Origin: Thermanaeromonas sp.
GTDB taxonomy: Bacteria > Bacillota > DSM-521 > Neomoorellales > Neomoorellaceae
Reading direction: 5' to 3'
Assembly (NCBI RefSeq): GCF_021890735.1
Contig: NZ_JAKKUR010000007.1
Location: forward strand, 1 to 64,000
DNA length: 64,000 nt
The position numbers were made by a program, and so were the translations under genes. Shown here one piece after another: positions 45,416-56,385 of this stretch. Under the pieces are notes generated by a model that ran no database searches, was not told the DNA's origin, and saw only the letters and a program-made list of their open reading frames with translations. Numbering within the stretch: the first letter of the stretch is position 1; every line of letters begins with the position of its first letter.

Positions 45416-46309
45416 ATGGATAAGGGTGAGGAACGGCGCCTTGTAATCGTGACGGGTTTATCTGGAGCCGGTAAAACCCAGGCTATACGTTCCCTGGAGG
45501 ATCTGGGCTTTTTTTGTATCGATAACTTGCCCCCATCTCTCGTACCCGGTTTGGTAGAGCTGTTGAACAAACAGGGACCGGGTCCGGAGGAAACCAGAAG
45601 AGTAGCCCTGGTTATGGATATCAGGGGGGGCAAGTTTTTCGCGGGTATGGAGGAAGCCCTGGATTATCTAGACCAACAGGGGTTTCCCTATGAGATCTTA
45701 TTTTTAGAAGCTTCGGATGAAGTCCTGGTGCGGCGGTATAAGGAGACCAGGCGGCGTCACCCCCTGGCCGGGGAAAGCATCTTAGAGGGAATACTAGAGG
45801 AACGCCGGCGCTTAGAAAGTATTAAGGAACGGGCGAGCAAAATTATCGATACCTCCGAACTCACACCCCGCCAGCTTAAGGAGGAAATAACCGAACTATA
45901 CGGGGCCCGGGGGCAGAAGCTTACCATAACTGTGGTGTCCTTCGGTTACAAGTACGGGTTACCTCTGGATGCTGACCTGGTAATGGATGTCCGGTTTTTG
46001 CCTAACCCTTATTACAACCCGGCCTTACGCCCTTTCACGGGTCACGACCGGTGTGTAGCTGATTTTGTACTGGGCGAACCGGCTGCCCAGGAGTTTTTGA
46101 ACAAGTTTATGGACTTGTTACATTTTCTTATTCCCAATTATATTAAAGAAGGCAAATCTCACCTTGTGATAGCTATAGGATGCACAGGTGGCCAACACCG
46201 CTCGGTAACCCTGGCCAACAAAATAGGAGAGTTGCTCGAAAAGGAAGACTTTCGGGTTATCGTAAAGCACAGGGATGTAATACGGGCCTCCTTAAACCGC
46301 AGGAGGTGA
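45416..46309 (+). CDS. rapZ: RNase adapter/nucleotide-binding protein RapZ (YvcJ)
   Basis: A 297-aa P-loop protein. Walker A is [24 protein letters not shown]. The C-terminal domain has the signature [25 protein letters not shown] and [10 protein letters not shown]. In E. coli RapZ steers RNase E to GlmZ; in Bacillus YvcJ binds nucleotides and influences competence. The adjacent order rapZ-yvcK-whiA is conserved in Gram-positive bacteria. ATG start just after the HAD gene. Confidence 0.96.
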   Translation: MDKGEERRLVIVTGLSGAGKTQAIRSLEDLGFFCIDNLPPSLVPGLVELLNKQGPGPEETRRVALVMDIRGGKFFAGMEEALDYLDQQGFPYEILFLEASDEVLVRRYKETRRRHPLAGESILEGILEERRRLESIKERASKIIDTSELTPRQLKEEITELYGARGQKLTITVVSFGYKYGLPLDADLVMDVRFLPNPYYNPALRPFTGHDRCVADFVLGEPAAQEFLNKFMDLLHFLIPNYIKEGKSHLVIAIGCTGGQHRSVTLANKIGELLEKEDFRVIVKHRDVIRASLNRRR

Positions 46310-46314
46310 GCCTT

Positions 46315-47673
46315 TTGCACAGCCTCAAGTGGTTATACCCCGGCCTTAAGATCAAACGCTTTATACTTTTGGCTGCTTTAGGCCTTTTTTTTCTTGTTTC
46401 TGGGGTAACTATAGCTTTGGGCTTAACCTTGCTCACCTCTGCGGAGCAGAGTCTGCTTTGGCTGGCTTATTATATTTTGCGCATAGGAATTTCCCCCGTA
46501 GCTACAGGTGTTTTCCTGGCCGGGTTGGGCTTCGTACTATTGTTGCTGGGCATTGACAGGTTGGTGCGGTCAGTTTTGCATGTTTTATGGCCGCGCCAGA
46601 AAAGCCCTTGGGAGGTTTTTTACCGGAGGCGCCTTTTAGAGGGCGGTCCCCGGATAGTGGCCATAGGCGGTGGTACGGGTTTAGGGGTCCTTTTACGCGG
46701 ACTTAAAAACTATACGCGCAATCTTACCGCTATTGTTACGGTAGCTGATGATGGTGGAAGTTCTGGACGGTTGCGCGCGGAACTGGGCATACCTCCACCG
46801 GGGGATATCCGTAATTGCCTGGTGGCTCTCGCAGACACCGAATCTCTGATGGAAGAGCTTTTCAATTATCGCTTTCAAAAGGGAGAAGGGCTGGCAGGGC
46901 ATAGTTTGGGGAATTTATTACTTGCGGCCATGACCGATATAGCAGGGGATTTTGACAGGGCTATAAGCGAGCTGGAGCGGGTCTTAGCGGTAGGCGGCCG
47001 GGTTGTCCCTTCCACCCTTACCCCTGTGGTCTTGGGCGCCGAGAGGGAGGACGGCACCATTGTATGGGGAGAGAGCCGCATCCCCTGCCCCGGACAGCGT
47101 ATAAAGCGGGTCTTTTTGCATCCCCCTGATTGTAAGCCCCATGAGAAAGCCCTGGAAGCCATAGCCCGGGCCGAAGCTGTTATAATCGGGCCGGGAAGCC
47201 TTTATACCAGCGTCTTGCCCAATCTTTTAGTGCCCGGTATAGCCGAGGCCCTGCGCAAGGCCAAAGCTCCGGTGTTTTACATAAGCAATGTGATGACCCA
47301 GCCGGGCGAAACAGAGGGTTATACGGTGGCTGACCACGTGCGGGCCATAGAAGAGCATTGTGGCCCCGGCCTTATAGACTGCGTCATCGCCCATAGTGGT
47401 CCGGTATCCTGGGCCGCCCGGAGGCGTTACGGGGAAAGGGGTGCCCGTCCCGTTAAGGTGGATGCAGCGGCGGTGACCCGGATGGGAGTGGAGCTACGGA
47501 AAGCATGGCTGGTGGATGAAACTCTGGTAGTTAGGCACCATCCCGACCGCCTGGCCCAGGTGATCATGGAGGAGCTTTATAAGCGGCGGGTTTGGAAGCC
47601 GCGGGACAAATTTCGCTTTTTCGTCCAGAAAAGGATGGGTAAAGACCGCTTTCCTGCCTCCTTTGGGGCTTAG
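46315..47673 (+). CDS. yvcK: YvcK/GlmR family protein with N-terminal membrane segments
   Basis: A 452-aa protein. The start is TTG at 46315, after AGGAGGTGAG; the track ORF begins within rapZ. Two hydrophobic segments (residues 15-45 and 65-90) precede the CofD-like Rossmann domain, which starts at VVAIGGGTGLGVLLRGLK and binds UDP-sugars. Bacillus YvcK lacks this membrane part, while many Clostridia have it. The family routes carbon to cell wall precursors on gluconeogenic media. NVMTQPGETEGYTVADHV is diagnostic. whiA follows after 30 bp. Confidence 0.95.
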   Translation: MHSLKWLYPGLKIKRFILLAALGLFFLVSGVTIALGLTLLTSAEQSLLWLAYYILRIGISPVATGVFLAGLGFVLLLLGIDRLVRSVLHVLWPRQKSPWEVFYRRRLLEGGPRIVAIGGGTGLGVLLRGLKNYTRNLTAIVTVADDGGSSGRLRAELGIPPPGDIRNCLVALADTESLMEELFNYRFQKGEGLAGHSLGNLLLAAMTDIAGDFDRAISELERVLAVGGRVVPSTLTPVVLGAEREDGTIVWGESRIPCPGQRIKRVFLHPPDCKPHEKALEAIARAEAVIIGPGSLYTSVLPNLLVPGIAEALRKAKAPVFYISNVMTQPGETEGYTVADHVRAIEEHCGPGLIDCVIAHSGPVSWAARRRYGERGARPVKVDAAAVTRMGVELRKAWLVDETLVVRHHPDRLAQVIMEELYKRRVWKPRDKFRFFVQKRMGKDRFPASFGA

Positions 47674-47703
47674 AGCAATCCTTCAAGAGTGGGGGTAATA
47701 AAG

Positions 47704-48636
47704 GTGCCGTTCTCCTTTTCGGCCCGGGTCAAAGAAGAACTAATCCATATCCAGGCCAAAGGCAAGTGTTGTTGCCTGGCCGAACTGGCCGCTTTGTGGC
47801 ATTTTTCCTCCCCGCCCTCTTTAGGGGAGACCTTGCCTAAAGCTTCTATCATATTAGCCACGGAGAATGCCGCTTTAGCCCGCAAAGCGTACTCCCTAGC
47901 TAAGGAAGCAGGTCTCAGTACCAAAGTAGAAACCGTAGAACCCAAAACCCGGCGCAGAACCCGCTTGTATTGCTTGGTATCCCAGCAAGATGGGTACGAG
48001 AAAATCTTAAAAGGAAAGGAAAGGACCTTGTACCCTTGCTGCCGTCCGGCTTACCTTCGGGGAATTTTTTTGGCTTGCGGGTATGTGGCCAGCCCTTCAA
48101 CAGGACATCATTTAGAACTGGTAGTGAAGAGTAAAGACCTTCGTTTTTTAAAGCGCCTTTTGGAAGAACTTGAGCTTGTCCCCGGGATTCACCAGCGTGG
48201 CCGGAGTGTATCCTTGTACCTTAAAGATAGCGATCAGGTTATACGCGCTTTAAGCCTCATGGGTGCCCACGCTGCGGTGTTAGAATACCAAAATGTTTTA
48301 GTTTACAAAGAGATGCGCAACCAGGTAAACCGCCTAGTAAACTGCGAGACGGCCAATTTAAGTAAAGCGGTGGAAGCAGGTTTAAGGCAGGTAGAGGCTA
48401 TACGTTTTCTTGAAGCCAAAGTGGGTTTAGAAAATTTGCCGCGGGCTTTACGGGAAATAGCAGAAGTACGGTTGCGCTATCCAGAAGCCACCCTTAAGGA
48501 ATTAGGGGAAATGCTTACTCCCCGTATCGGCAAATCGGGAGTTAACCACCGCCTGCGCCGCTTGGAAGAGTTAGCTAAAAGATTGACGGGCAGTGAAATA
48601 AAGGATGCGACGGGTCAAGAGCTTTCCGGTAAGTGA
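47704..48636 (+). CDS. whiA: WhiA-type DNA-binding protein
   Basis: A 310-aa protein with an N-terminal LAGLIDADG homing-endonuclease-like fold that has lost catalysis ([19 protein letters not shown]) and a C-terminal HTH ([31 protein letters not shown]). It controls sporulation septation in Streptomyces and affects division in Bacillus. The start is GTG at 47704, opening (M)[12 protein letters not shown], with GGGGG upstream. The Crh/HPr gene that follows whiA in Bacillus is not present here. Confidence 0.96.
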   Translation: MPFSFSARVKEELIHIQAKGKCCCLAELAALWHFSSPPSLGETLPKASIILATENAALARKAYSLAKEAGLSTKVETVEPKTRRRTRLYCLVSQQDGYEKILKGKERTLYPCCRPAYLRGIFLACGYVASPSTGHHLELVVKSKDLRFLKRLLEELELVPGIHQRGRSVSLYLKDSDQVIRALSLMGAHAAVLEYQNVLVYKEMRNQVNRLVNCETANLSKAVEAGLRQVEAIRFLEAKVGLENLPRALREIAEVRLRYPEATLKELGEMLTPRIGKSGVNHRLRRLEELAKRLTGSEIKDATGQELSGK

Positions 48637-48646
48637 AGCTAATTCC

Positions 48647-49090
48647 ATGGCCTATTGGTCCAAGATAACCCCCCTATGGCGGGTGGTCTGGAACTTTACC
48701 GTTATTGAAATAAGCCGCTTTATACCCTTTTTAAAGGTTAAAAACCTTCTCCTCCGGCTGGTGGGAATAAAGGTGGCGCCATCGGCTTCTGTAGGGTTGA
48801 TGGCCATGTTTGACATACTGCGCCCTGACTTAATAAGCATAGGCGAAAATACCATCATAGGCTACAATGCTACTATCTTAACTCATGAGTTTCTGCCCCG
48901 GGAGTACCGCCTGGGCGAAGTGGAGATAGGTTCCTGGGTATTAGTTGGGGCCAACGCCACCATCCTTCCCGGGGTGAAGATCGGTGATGGAGCGGTGGTG
49001 GCGGCCGGAGCGGTAGTCACCAGGGATGTACCTTCCGGTGCCCTGGTGGCCGGAGTGCCGGCACGGGTGGTGGGGCGGGCAGGGGAGTAG
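48647..49090 (+). CDS. Hexapeptide-repeat acyltransferase
   Basis: A 147-aa left-handed beta-helix protein. After an amphipathic N-terminal region ([20 protein letters not shown]) come hexapeptide repeats ([71 protein letters not shown]), ending in [14 protein letters not shown]. This is the maltose/galactoside O-acetyltransferase type. The acceptor is unknown, probably a sugar or wall component. ATG at 48647 is preferred; ATG at 48605 would overlap whiA. Ribosome sites are weak for both. It lies where crh is found in Bacillus. Confidence 0.85.
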   Translation: MAYWSKITPLWRVVWNFTVIEISRFIPFLKVKNLLLRLVGIKVAPSASVGLMAMFDILRPDLISIGENTIIGYNATILTHEFLPREYRLGEVEIGSWVLVGANATILPGVKIGDGAVVAAGAVVTRDVPSGALVAGVPARVVGRAGE

Positions 49091-49157
49091 CTACTTTAAA
49101 AGCCGTCGGTAGGCGGACCTGCCGGGAGGCCCGGATGTGGCGGGTAGGGGAGTAGCT
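49072..49157 (+). repeat. Short direct repeat at the end of the acyltransferase gene
   Basis: A 21-bp unit containing AGGGGAGTAGCT occurs at 49072-49092, covering the stop codon, and at 49137-49157 with two mismatches, 65 bp apart. The spacer and the second copy look like a local duplication. Confidence 0.55.
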
Positions 49158-49194
49158 GCGTTGCTAGAGGGGGGCCTAACCTTAAATTATTACT

Positions 49195-49893
49195 ATGTTG
49201 CAGTTCCTTAAATATCTATTATGGGACGATCCCTTTCAACCCTTCTTTCTTAAAGGGCTTCTGGTGATAAATCTTTTGGGGTCACTTTATGGTTATTATT
49301 GGTATCATGAGCAACTTTTGGCTACTCCTCTGGTGTGGTGGATCTTTACACCGGACAGCCCCCTTTCCACTTCGTTTTTTACTTTAACTTTAACCTTATT
49401 GTTGCTGGATACGAGGGAGGGGAAAAGGACAAAGACTTGTAAAAGATGCGGTGAGAGAAGGCCGGAAGGCTTACCTATCTCTACAAGTTACTTAGGTAGG
49501 AGTTATTTAAGCAGGAAGACTCAAGAGATTTTAGGAGTTCTTGCTTGTGCTACGCTCATAAAGTACGGGCTATGGGCAGTGGTAGTTATCGGGGATTATT
49601 GGATAAAGAGAGGCCCTGTACAGCCCGTAGAAACCCTACTGTTTTTAAGTCATCTGGGTATGGTGGCTCAAGGTTATCTTTTTTTGCGCCACTGGCCCTT
49701 TTACTTCGGGCAGGGGGTTTTGGTTGGTGCCTGGCTTATTCTTAATGATTACGTCGATTATGCTCTGGGGTGGCACCCTTACCTGTTCAGGCCAGACCAG
49801 GAGCCCCTGGCGGCTGCTGCAGCCCTTGCTTTGAGCGCCTGCTGGTTTCTTTATTGTCTAGGCAGGAAAATAACCGCGAACAAAGAATATTAA
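49195..49893 (+). CDS. DUF1405 membrane protein (YpjA-like)
   Basis: A 232-aa protein with six or seven hydrophobic segments. WDDPFQPFFLKGLLVINLLGSLYGYYWY and FTPDSPLSTSFFTL are the family hallmarks near the N-terminus, and WLILNDYVDYALGWHPYL is the conserved C-terminal motif. A loop carries CKRCGERRP, a single CxxC pair. The function is unknown; the Bacillus homologue YpjA lies in a different neighbourhood. The ribosome site (AGGGGGG) lies about 20 bp upstream of ATG 49195, so the start is not certain. Confidence 0.85.
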   Translation: MLQFLKYLLWDDPFQPFFLKGLLVINLLGSLYGYYWYHEQLLATPLVWWIFTPDSPLSTSFFTLTLTLLLLDTREGKRTKTCKRCGERRPEGLPISTSYLGRSYLSRKTQEILGVLACATLIKYGLWAVVVIGDYWIKRGPVQPVETLLFLSHLGMVAQGYLFLRHWPFYFGQGVLVGAWLILNDYVDYALGWHPYLFRPDQEPLAAAAALALSACWFLYCLGRKITANKEY

Positions 49894-49927
49894 TATTAAT
49901 ACAAGGGGCAGAAAGAGGGTAGAAGGG

Positions 49928-51325
49928 ATGCGGGCCGGCATAGGGCTGCACCTAGAACAGAGCCAAAAATTGGTTATGACTCCGGAATTAAGGCAGGCCA
50001 TGGTTATTCTGCAGCTTTCTACCCTGGAGCTGAGCGAATACCTGGAGCAGGAGCTTCAAGAAAACCCTATTCTGGAGATAGGGGAAGAGGGCGAGTTTTC
50101 GGCCCCTGAAGGCCTGAACATACACCAGGAGGAAGGGGGCGAATTAAACCTAGACTGGGCAGAATATTTTGCCGATGGCAGCGACCTGGGCTTCGTATGG
50201 GGGCCCCGCGAAAAGCAAGAAGAACCTAACTTTAACAACTCCTTAGCCGCCGAAGGTCCAGGGCTTCACGATTATCTTCTTTTGCAGCTTAATTTAACCG
50301 TAAAGGATAAAAAGAGCTTATCCATCGGCAGCTTTCTTATTGGAAATATTGACCAGAACGGTTATTTAAAAATTTCAGTAAAGGAAGCGGCAGCGGCCCT
50401 TAAAGTCCATCCCGGCGAGGTTTGGCGGGTACTGGAAATAATTCAAGGGTTTGATCCGCCCGGCGTAGGCGCCCGGAATCTGGTGGAGTGTTTATTGTTA
50501 CAGCTCCGCCATTATAAAGAAGTGCCCGTGGGGGCAGAAAAGATCATACAACATTTTCTGCCTGATGTGGCCCAGGGTAAGCTCACCAAGATCGCCCGTC
50601 AGCTAAATCTTAGCCTGGCCGAGGTGCAGGCCGCGGTAGACTTTATCCGGAGCCTGGACCCGAAACCCGGCCGTACCTTTGGGAGCCACCGGGACGTGCG
50701 CTATATAGTCCCCGACGTAATAGTGGAGCGGGCCGGGGACGATTATGTAGTGTTGATAAACGATGTGGCTACTCCCAGGGTGAGGATCAACCCCCATTAC
50801 CAGGCCCTTTTGCGCCAGGGAGCTTGCGACCAAAAAACGCGCAAATTCCTGGAAGATAAATTGAATGCGGCTACCTGGATTATCCGCAGTATGGAGCACC
50901 GGCGGGTTACTTTATACCGCGTAGTACAGAGGATAGTTCAAGAGCAGCGGGAGTTCCTGGAGAAGGGGATAAAATATCTTAAGCCTTTAACCATGCGGCA
51001 GGTCGCAGAAGCGTTGGGGCTTCATGAGTCCACGGTTAGCCGGGCTACGGCCAATAAATATGTGCAAACCCCCCAGGGGTTGTTCGAATTAAAATTCTTC
51101 TTTGCCAATGGGATCGCCAAGAAAGACGGGGTGGCCGCGGCGGAAAGCATAAAAAAACTTATCGCCGAAGCCGTGGCCAAGGAGGATCCCTTCTCTCCGT
51201 TGACCGATCAGCAGCTTACGGAGCTTTTGAACAGGCAGGGTATACAGATTTCCCGCCGGACCGTGGCCAAGTACCGGGATGAACTGGGTATTCCTACGGC
51301 GGCACGGCGGAAGAGGTATAATTAA
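49928..51325 (+). CDS. rpoN: RNA polymerase sigma-54 factor
   Basis: A 465-aa sigma-54. Region I (QSQKLVMTPELRQAMVILQLSTLELSEYL) binds activators, an acidic region II follows, and region III holds the core-binding part, the HTH (TMRQVAEALGLHESTVSRATANKYVQTP) and the C-terminal RpoN box (SRRTVAKYRDELGIP). It directs activator-dependent transcription from -24/-12 promoters, so enhancer-binding proteins must exist elsewhere. ATG start with AAGAGGG. It is followed by a terminator before the glycolytic operon. Confidence 0.97.
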   Translation: MRAGIGLHLEQSQKLVMTPELRQAMVILQLSTLELSEYLEQELQENPILEIGEEGEFSAPEGLNIHQEEGGELNLDWAEYFADGSDLGFVWGPREKQEEPNFNNSLAAEGPGLHDYLLLQLNLTVKDKKSLSIGSFLIGNIDQNGYLKISVKEAAAALKVHPGEVWRVLEIIQGFDPPGVGARNLVECLLLQLRHYKEVPVGAEKIIQHFLPDVAQGKLTKIARQLNLSLAEVQAAVDFIRSLDPKPGRTFGSHRDVRYIVPDVIVERAGDDYVVLINDVATPRVRINPHYQALLRQGACDQKTRKFLEDKLNAATWIIRSMEHRRVTLYRVVQRIVQEQREFLEKGIKYLKPLTMRQVAEALGLHESTVSRATANKYVQTPQGLFELKFFFANGIAKKDGVAAAESIKKLIAEAVAKEDPFSPLTDQQLTELLNRQGIQISRRTVAKYRDELGIPTAARRKRYN

Positions 51326-51361
51326 ATACGGGTGAGCCTAGCGTACGAATCAGGTATGAAG

Positions 51362-51392
51362 AGGTGGCCGGGGGGTCACCTTTAAATTTTTT
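51362..51392 (+). terminator. Rho-independent terminator after rpoN
   Basis: An 8-bp stem AGGTGGCC/GGTCACCT with one G-T pair and a GGGG loop, followed by TTAAATTTTTTC. Confidence 0.8.
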
Positions 51393-51486
51393 CTGGAAAA
51401 AGGATTTTGCCCGTAAATGTTGAATACAAAGAGGTGATTGTTGCCAACATCACGCTCATAATTTCCAGTTTCATCAGGTATAATAA

Positions 51487-52518
<1,032 letters not shown>

Positions 52519-52524
52519 AGCTTG

Positions 52525-52554
52525 GGGAGCGGTCGCCGCAAGGCGGCCGTTCCC
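52525..52554 (+). other. GNRA-capped hairpin between gap and pgk
   Basis: A 13-bp stem (two G-T pairs) formed by 52525-52537 and 52542-52554 with a GCAA tetraloop, starting 7 nt after the gap stop. No T tract follows, so it is more likely an mRNA stability or processing element than a terminator. Confidence 0.7.
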
Positions 52555-52595
52555 GTTGGAGCCTTAAAGTAATTTCTTCGAGGGGGGCTTTACCC

Positions 52596-53783
52596 GTGCA
52601 AAAGATGACCGTTAAAGATATAGACTGCGCCCAAAAAAGGGTGTTGGTGCGGGTCGATTTCAATGTGCCCATAGATAACGGTGAAGTGGCCGATGACACA
52701 CGTATACGGGCTGCCCTGCCTACCATTCGCTACCTTATGGAGCAGGGGGCGAAGGTTATACTCGTCTCACATCTGGGGAGGCCTAAGGGTAAAGTAAATG
52801 AAGCTTTGCGCCTGAACCCTGTGGCCAGAAGGCTGTCCGAGCTCTTGGACAAGCCGGTAAAAAAGGTAGATGACTGCATAGGGCCGGAGGTTGAAAAGGC
52901 GATCAATAACCTTAAGCCGGGGGAAGTCCTGCTTTTAGAGAATATACGTTTTTATCCGGAAGAGGAGAAAAATGACCCTGAATTTGCCAGGAAACTGGCT
53001 TCCCTGGCTGATATTTATGTAAACGATGCCTTTGGCGCTGCTCACCGTGCCCATGCCTCTACCGAAGGAGTTGCCCGTTATCTTCCTTCCGTCGCTGGCT
53101 TCCTTATGCAGAAGGAAATTGAAATCATGGGCAAGGCTTTAGCCGACCCTGAGCGCCCCTTCGTCGCCATCCTGGGCGGGGCGAAGGTTTCCGACAAGAT
53201 CGGCGTCATACGGAACCTCCTACATAAAGTAGATACCCTGCTTTTAGGCGGGGGAATGGCCAACACTTTCCTTAAGGCTAAAGGCTATTCTATGGGTAGA
53301 TCCCTTGTGGAAGACGATAAAGTACCCTTGGCTTCTGAGCTTATGGAGGAAGCGCAGAGGAGAGGCGTACGGTTGCTTTTGCCCGTGGACCTGGTGGTTG
53401 CCCAGGAGCTTTCTGCAGATTCCCCCTACAAGGTGGTAACGGTAGGGGAGGTACCGGAAGGGTGGATGGCCGTAGATATCGGGCCGGAGACCAGGCAGGC
53501 CTTTGCCGAGGCTTTAAAAGGAGCCCGCACGGTAGTTTGGAACGGGCCCATGGGTGTCTTTGAAGTAGAACCCTTCGCCGCGGGGACCGAAGCCGTAGCC
53601 CGCGCGGTGGCCGAAGTAAATGGTACCACCATTGTAGGTGGGGGAGATTCTGTGGCCGCGGTGGAGAAGGTGGGGGTGGCTGGCCGTATAACCCACGTTT
53701 CCACTGGTGGCGGGGCGTCCCTGGAATTCTTGGAGGGGCGTGAGCTACCGGGGGTTGCAGCTCTTAAAGATAAGGTTTCGTAG
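52596..53783 (+). CDS. pgk: Phosphoglycerate kinase
   Basis: A 395-aa enzyme making ATP and 3-phosphoglycerate from 1,3-bisphosphoglycerate. The start is GTG at 52596, 8 nt from GAGGGGGG; the track ORF begins inside gap. [15 protein letters not shown], the hinge region [14 protein letters not shown] and the nucleotide-binding [11 protein letters not shown] are intact. It is separated from gap by the hairpin and followed by tpiA after 16 bp. Confidence 0.97.
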   Translation: MQKMTVKDIDCAQKRVLVRVDFNVPIDNGEVADDTRIRAALPTIRYLMEQGAKVILVSHLGRPKGKVNEALRLNPVARRLSELLDKPVKKVDDCIGPEVEKAINNLKPGEVLLLENIRFYPEEEKNDPEFARKLASLADIYVNDAFGAAHRAHASTEGVARYLPSVAGFLMQKEIEIMGKALADPERPFVAILGGAKVSDKIGVIRNLLHKVDTLLLGGGMANTFLKAKGYSMGRSLVEDDKVPLASELMEEAQRRGVRLLLPVDLVVAQELSADSPYKVVTVGEVPEGWMAVDIGPETRQAFAEALKGARTVVWNGPMGVFEVEPFAAGTEAVARAVAEVNGTTIVGGGDSVAAVEKVGVAGRITHVSTGGGASLEFLEGRELPGVAALKDKVS

Positions 53784-53799
53784 GAAAAGGGGGAGGACC

Positions 53800-54576
53800 T
53801 TGCGCAGGACGATTATTGCCGGCAACTGGAAGATGTATAAGACGTCGGGAGAAGCCCGGCGCCTGGTGGAGGATTTAAAACCCCTCGTGGGTGCGAGTGA
53901 GGTAGAGATAGTAGTCTGCCCTCCTTTTACCGCCTTGGCCGCGGCGGCTAACGCTGCTTCCGGGTCCAATATAAGCGTGGGGGCCCAGGATATCTTCTGG
54001 GAGGATGAAGGCCCTTATACCGGTGAGGTTTCCGGGCCCATGCTAAAGGACCTGGGCTGCCGCTTCTGCATTATCGGGCACTCTGAGCGACGGCAGTATT
54101 TTGGTGAAACTGATGCTAACGTACGCAAGAAAGTGCGGGCTGCCTTCCGTTCGGGCCTAATCCCTATCGTATGTGTGGGGGAAACCCTGGCGGAAAGGGA
54201 AGAGGGGAAAACCCTGGAAGTGTGCCGGCGCCAGGTAGAAGAAGGGTTGGAAGGCCTTACTTCCGAGGAGGCCTCGAAATTGGTTGTGGCCTACGAGCCC
54301 GTCTGGGCCATAGGAACAGGTAGAACAGCGACTCCCCGGGATGCCCAGGAGGTCATAGGATTTATCCGGGAGCTTATAAGCAAGATGTACGGCGAGGATG
54401 CAGCCCGGCAGTGCCGTATCCAGTACGGAGGGAGTGTAAAACCGGAGAACATCGCTCCCTTCATGGAACAGCCGGATATAGATGGGGCCCTCGTGGGGGG
54501 AGCCAGCTTAGACCCTGTTTCCTTCGCGGCTATCGTAAATACGGCGGCAGAAGTTAAGAGAAGGCAAAAAATATAG
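53800..54576 (+). CDS. tpiA: Triosephosphate isomerase
   Basis: A 258-aa TIM barrel. The start is TTG at 53800, after GGGAGGACC ((M)RRTIIAGNWKMYK); the track ORF overlaps pgk. The catalytic lysine is in GNWKMYK, the histidine in IIGHSERRQYFGE, and the glutamate in VAYEPVWAIGTG. It is followed directly by eno; the phosphoglycerate mutase gene gpmI that often lies between them is absent. Confidence 0.97.
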   Translation: MRRTIIAGNWKMYKTSGEARRLVEDLKPLVGASEVEIVVCPPFTALAAAANAASGSNISVGAQDIFWEDEGPYTGEVSGPMLKDLGCRFCIIGHSERRQYFGETDANVRKKVRAAFRSGLIPIVCVGETLAEREEGKTLEVCRRQVEEGLEGLTSEEASKLVVAYEPVWAIGTGRTATPRDAQEVIGFIRELISKMYGEDAARQCRIQYGGSVKPENIAPFMEQPDIDGALVGGASLDPVSFAAIVNTAAEVKRRQKI

Positions 54577-54615
54577 CGAGGCTCAAACTTTATTTCTTAG
54601 GGAAAAGTCGTTTAA

Positions 54616-55932
<1,317 letters not shown>

Positions 55933-55946
55933 AGCAGGGCTTAGCG

Positions 55947-55975
55947 TTGAAATGTGTAGCCATATGTGCTACAAT
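55947..55975 (+). promoter_or_regulatory. SigA promoter of secG, overlapped by an inverted repeat
   Basis: TTGAAA (55947-55952), a 17-bp spacer and TACAAT (55970-55975). The palindrome TGTAGC-N7-GCTACA (55955-55973) occupies the spacer and the -10, and TGTGCTACA recurs 32 bp downstream (55997-56005). This looks like a repressor operator; the regulator is unknown. Confidence 0.6.
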
Positions 55976-56063
55976 AAAAGCATTACATGACGGTATTGTG
56001 CTACACTAATTTTAACCCTTAACCAACATGCGGGCAGGAGCCTTTCTCTCTACTATAGTTACT

Positions 56064-56087
56064 GGAGGTACCGCCGGAGGTACCGCC
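56064..56087 (+). repeat. Tandem 12-bp repeat in the secG leader
   Basis: GGAGGTACCGCC occurs twice in direct tandem. Each unit resembles a ribosome binding site and contains the palindrome GGTACC. No start codon follows at useful spacing. Confidence 0.8.
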
Positions 56088-56119
56088 CGGCCCGGACTGC
56101 TAGAGGGAGGTGAGGGATA

Positions 56120-56344
56120 GTGTTGAAGAGCTTACTGCTTTTCCTGCAAATCTTTGTAGCACTTGCCCTTATTGCTTCGATACTATTGCAATCGAGCCGT
56201 AGCGCAGGCGTTTCCGGGGTTATTGCCGGAGGAGCAGAAAGCCTTTTTGGTAAAAAGAAGGGTTTGGATGAATTCTTGGCCAAAATTTCTACCGGGCTGG
56301 CCGCAGCTTTCTTCATTTTTACCTTGCTACTATCCTTAGTTTAA
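56120..56344 (+). CDS. secG: Protein translocase subunit SecG
   Basis: A 74-aa membrane protein with two hydrophobic helices (LLLFLQIFVALALIASILLQ and LAAAFFIFTLLLSLV) and the characteristic loop (SSRSAGVSGVIAGGAESLFGKKKGLDEFL). It assists SecYE in protein export. GTG start behind GGGAGGTGAGGG. In many Firmicutes secG is followed by rnr; here hppA, an HD gene, motAB and an amidase lie between. Confidence 0.96.
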   Translation: MLKSLLLFLQIFVALALIASILLQSSRSAGVSGVIAGGAESLFGKKKGLDEFLAKISTGLAAAFFIFTLLLSLV

Positions 56345-56385
56345 ATTTTACGGGACGCTTAGTCACGGAACGGGGGTAGGTATCC

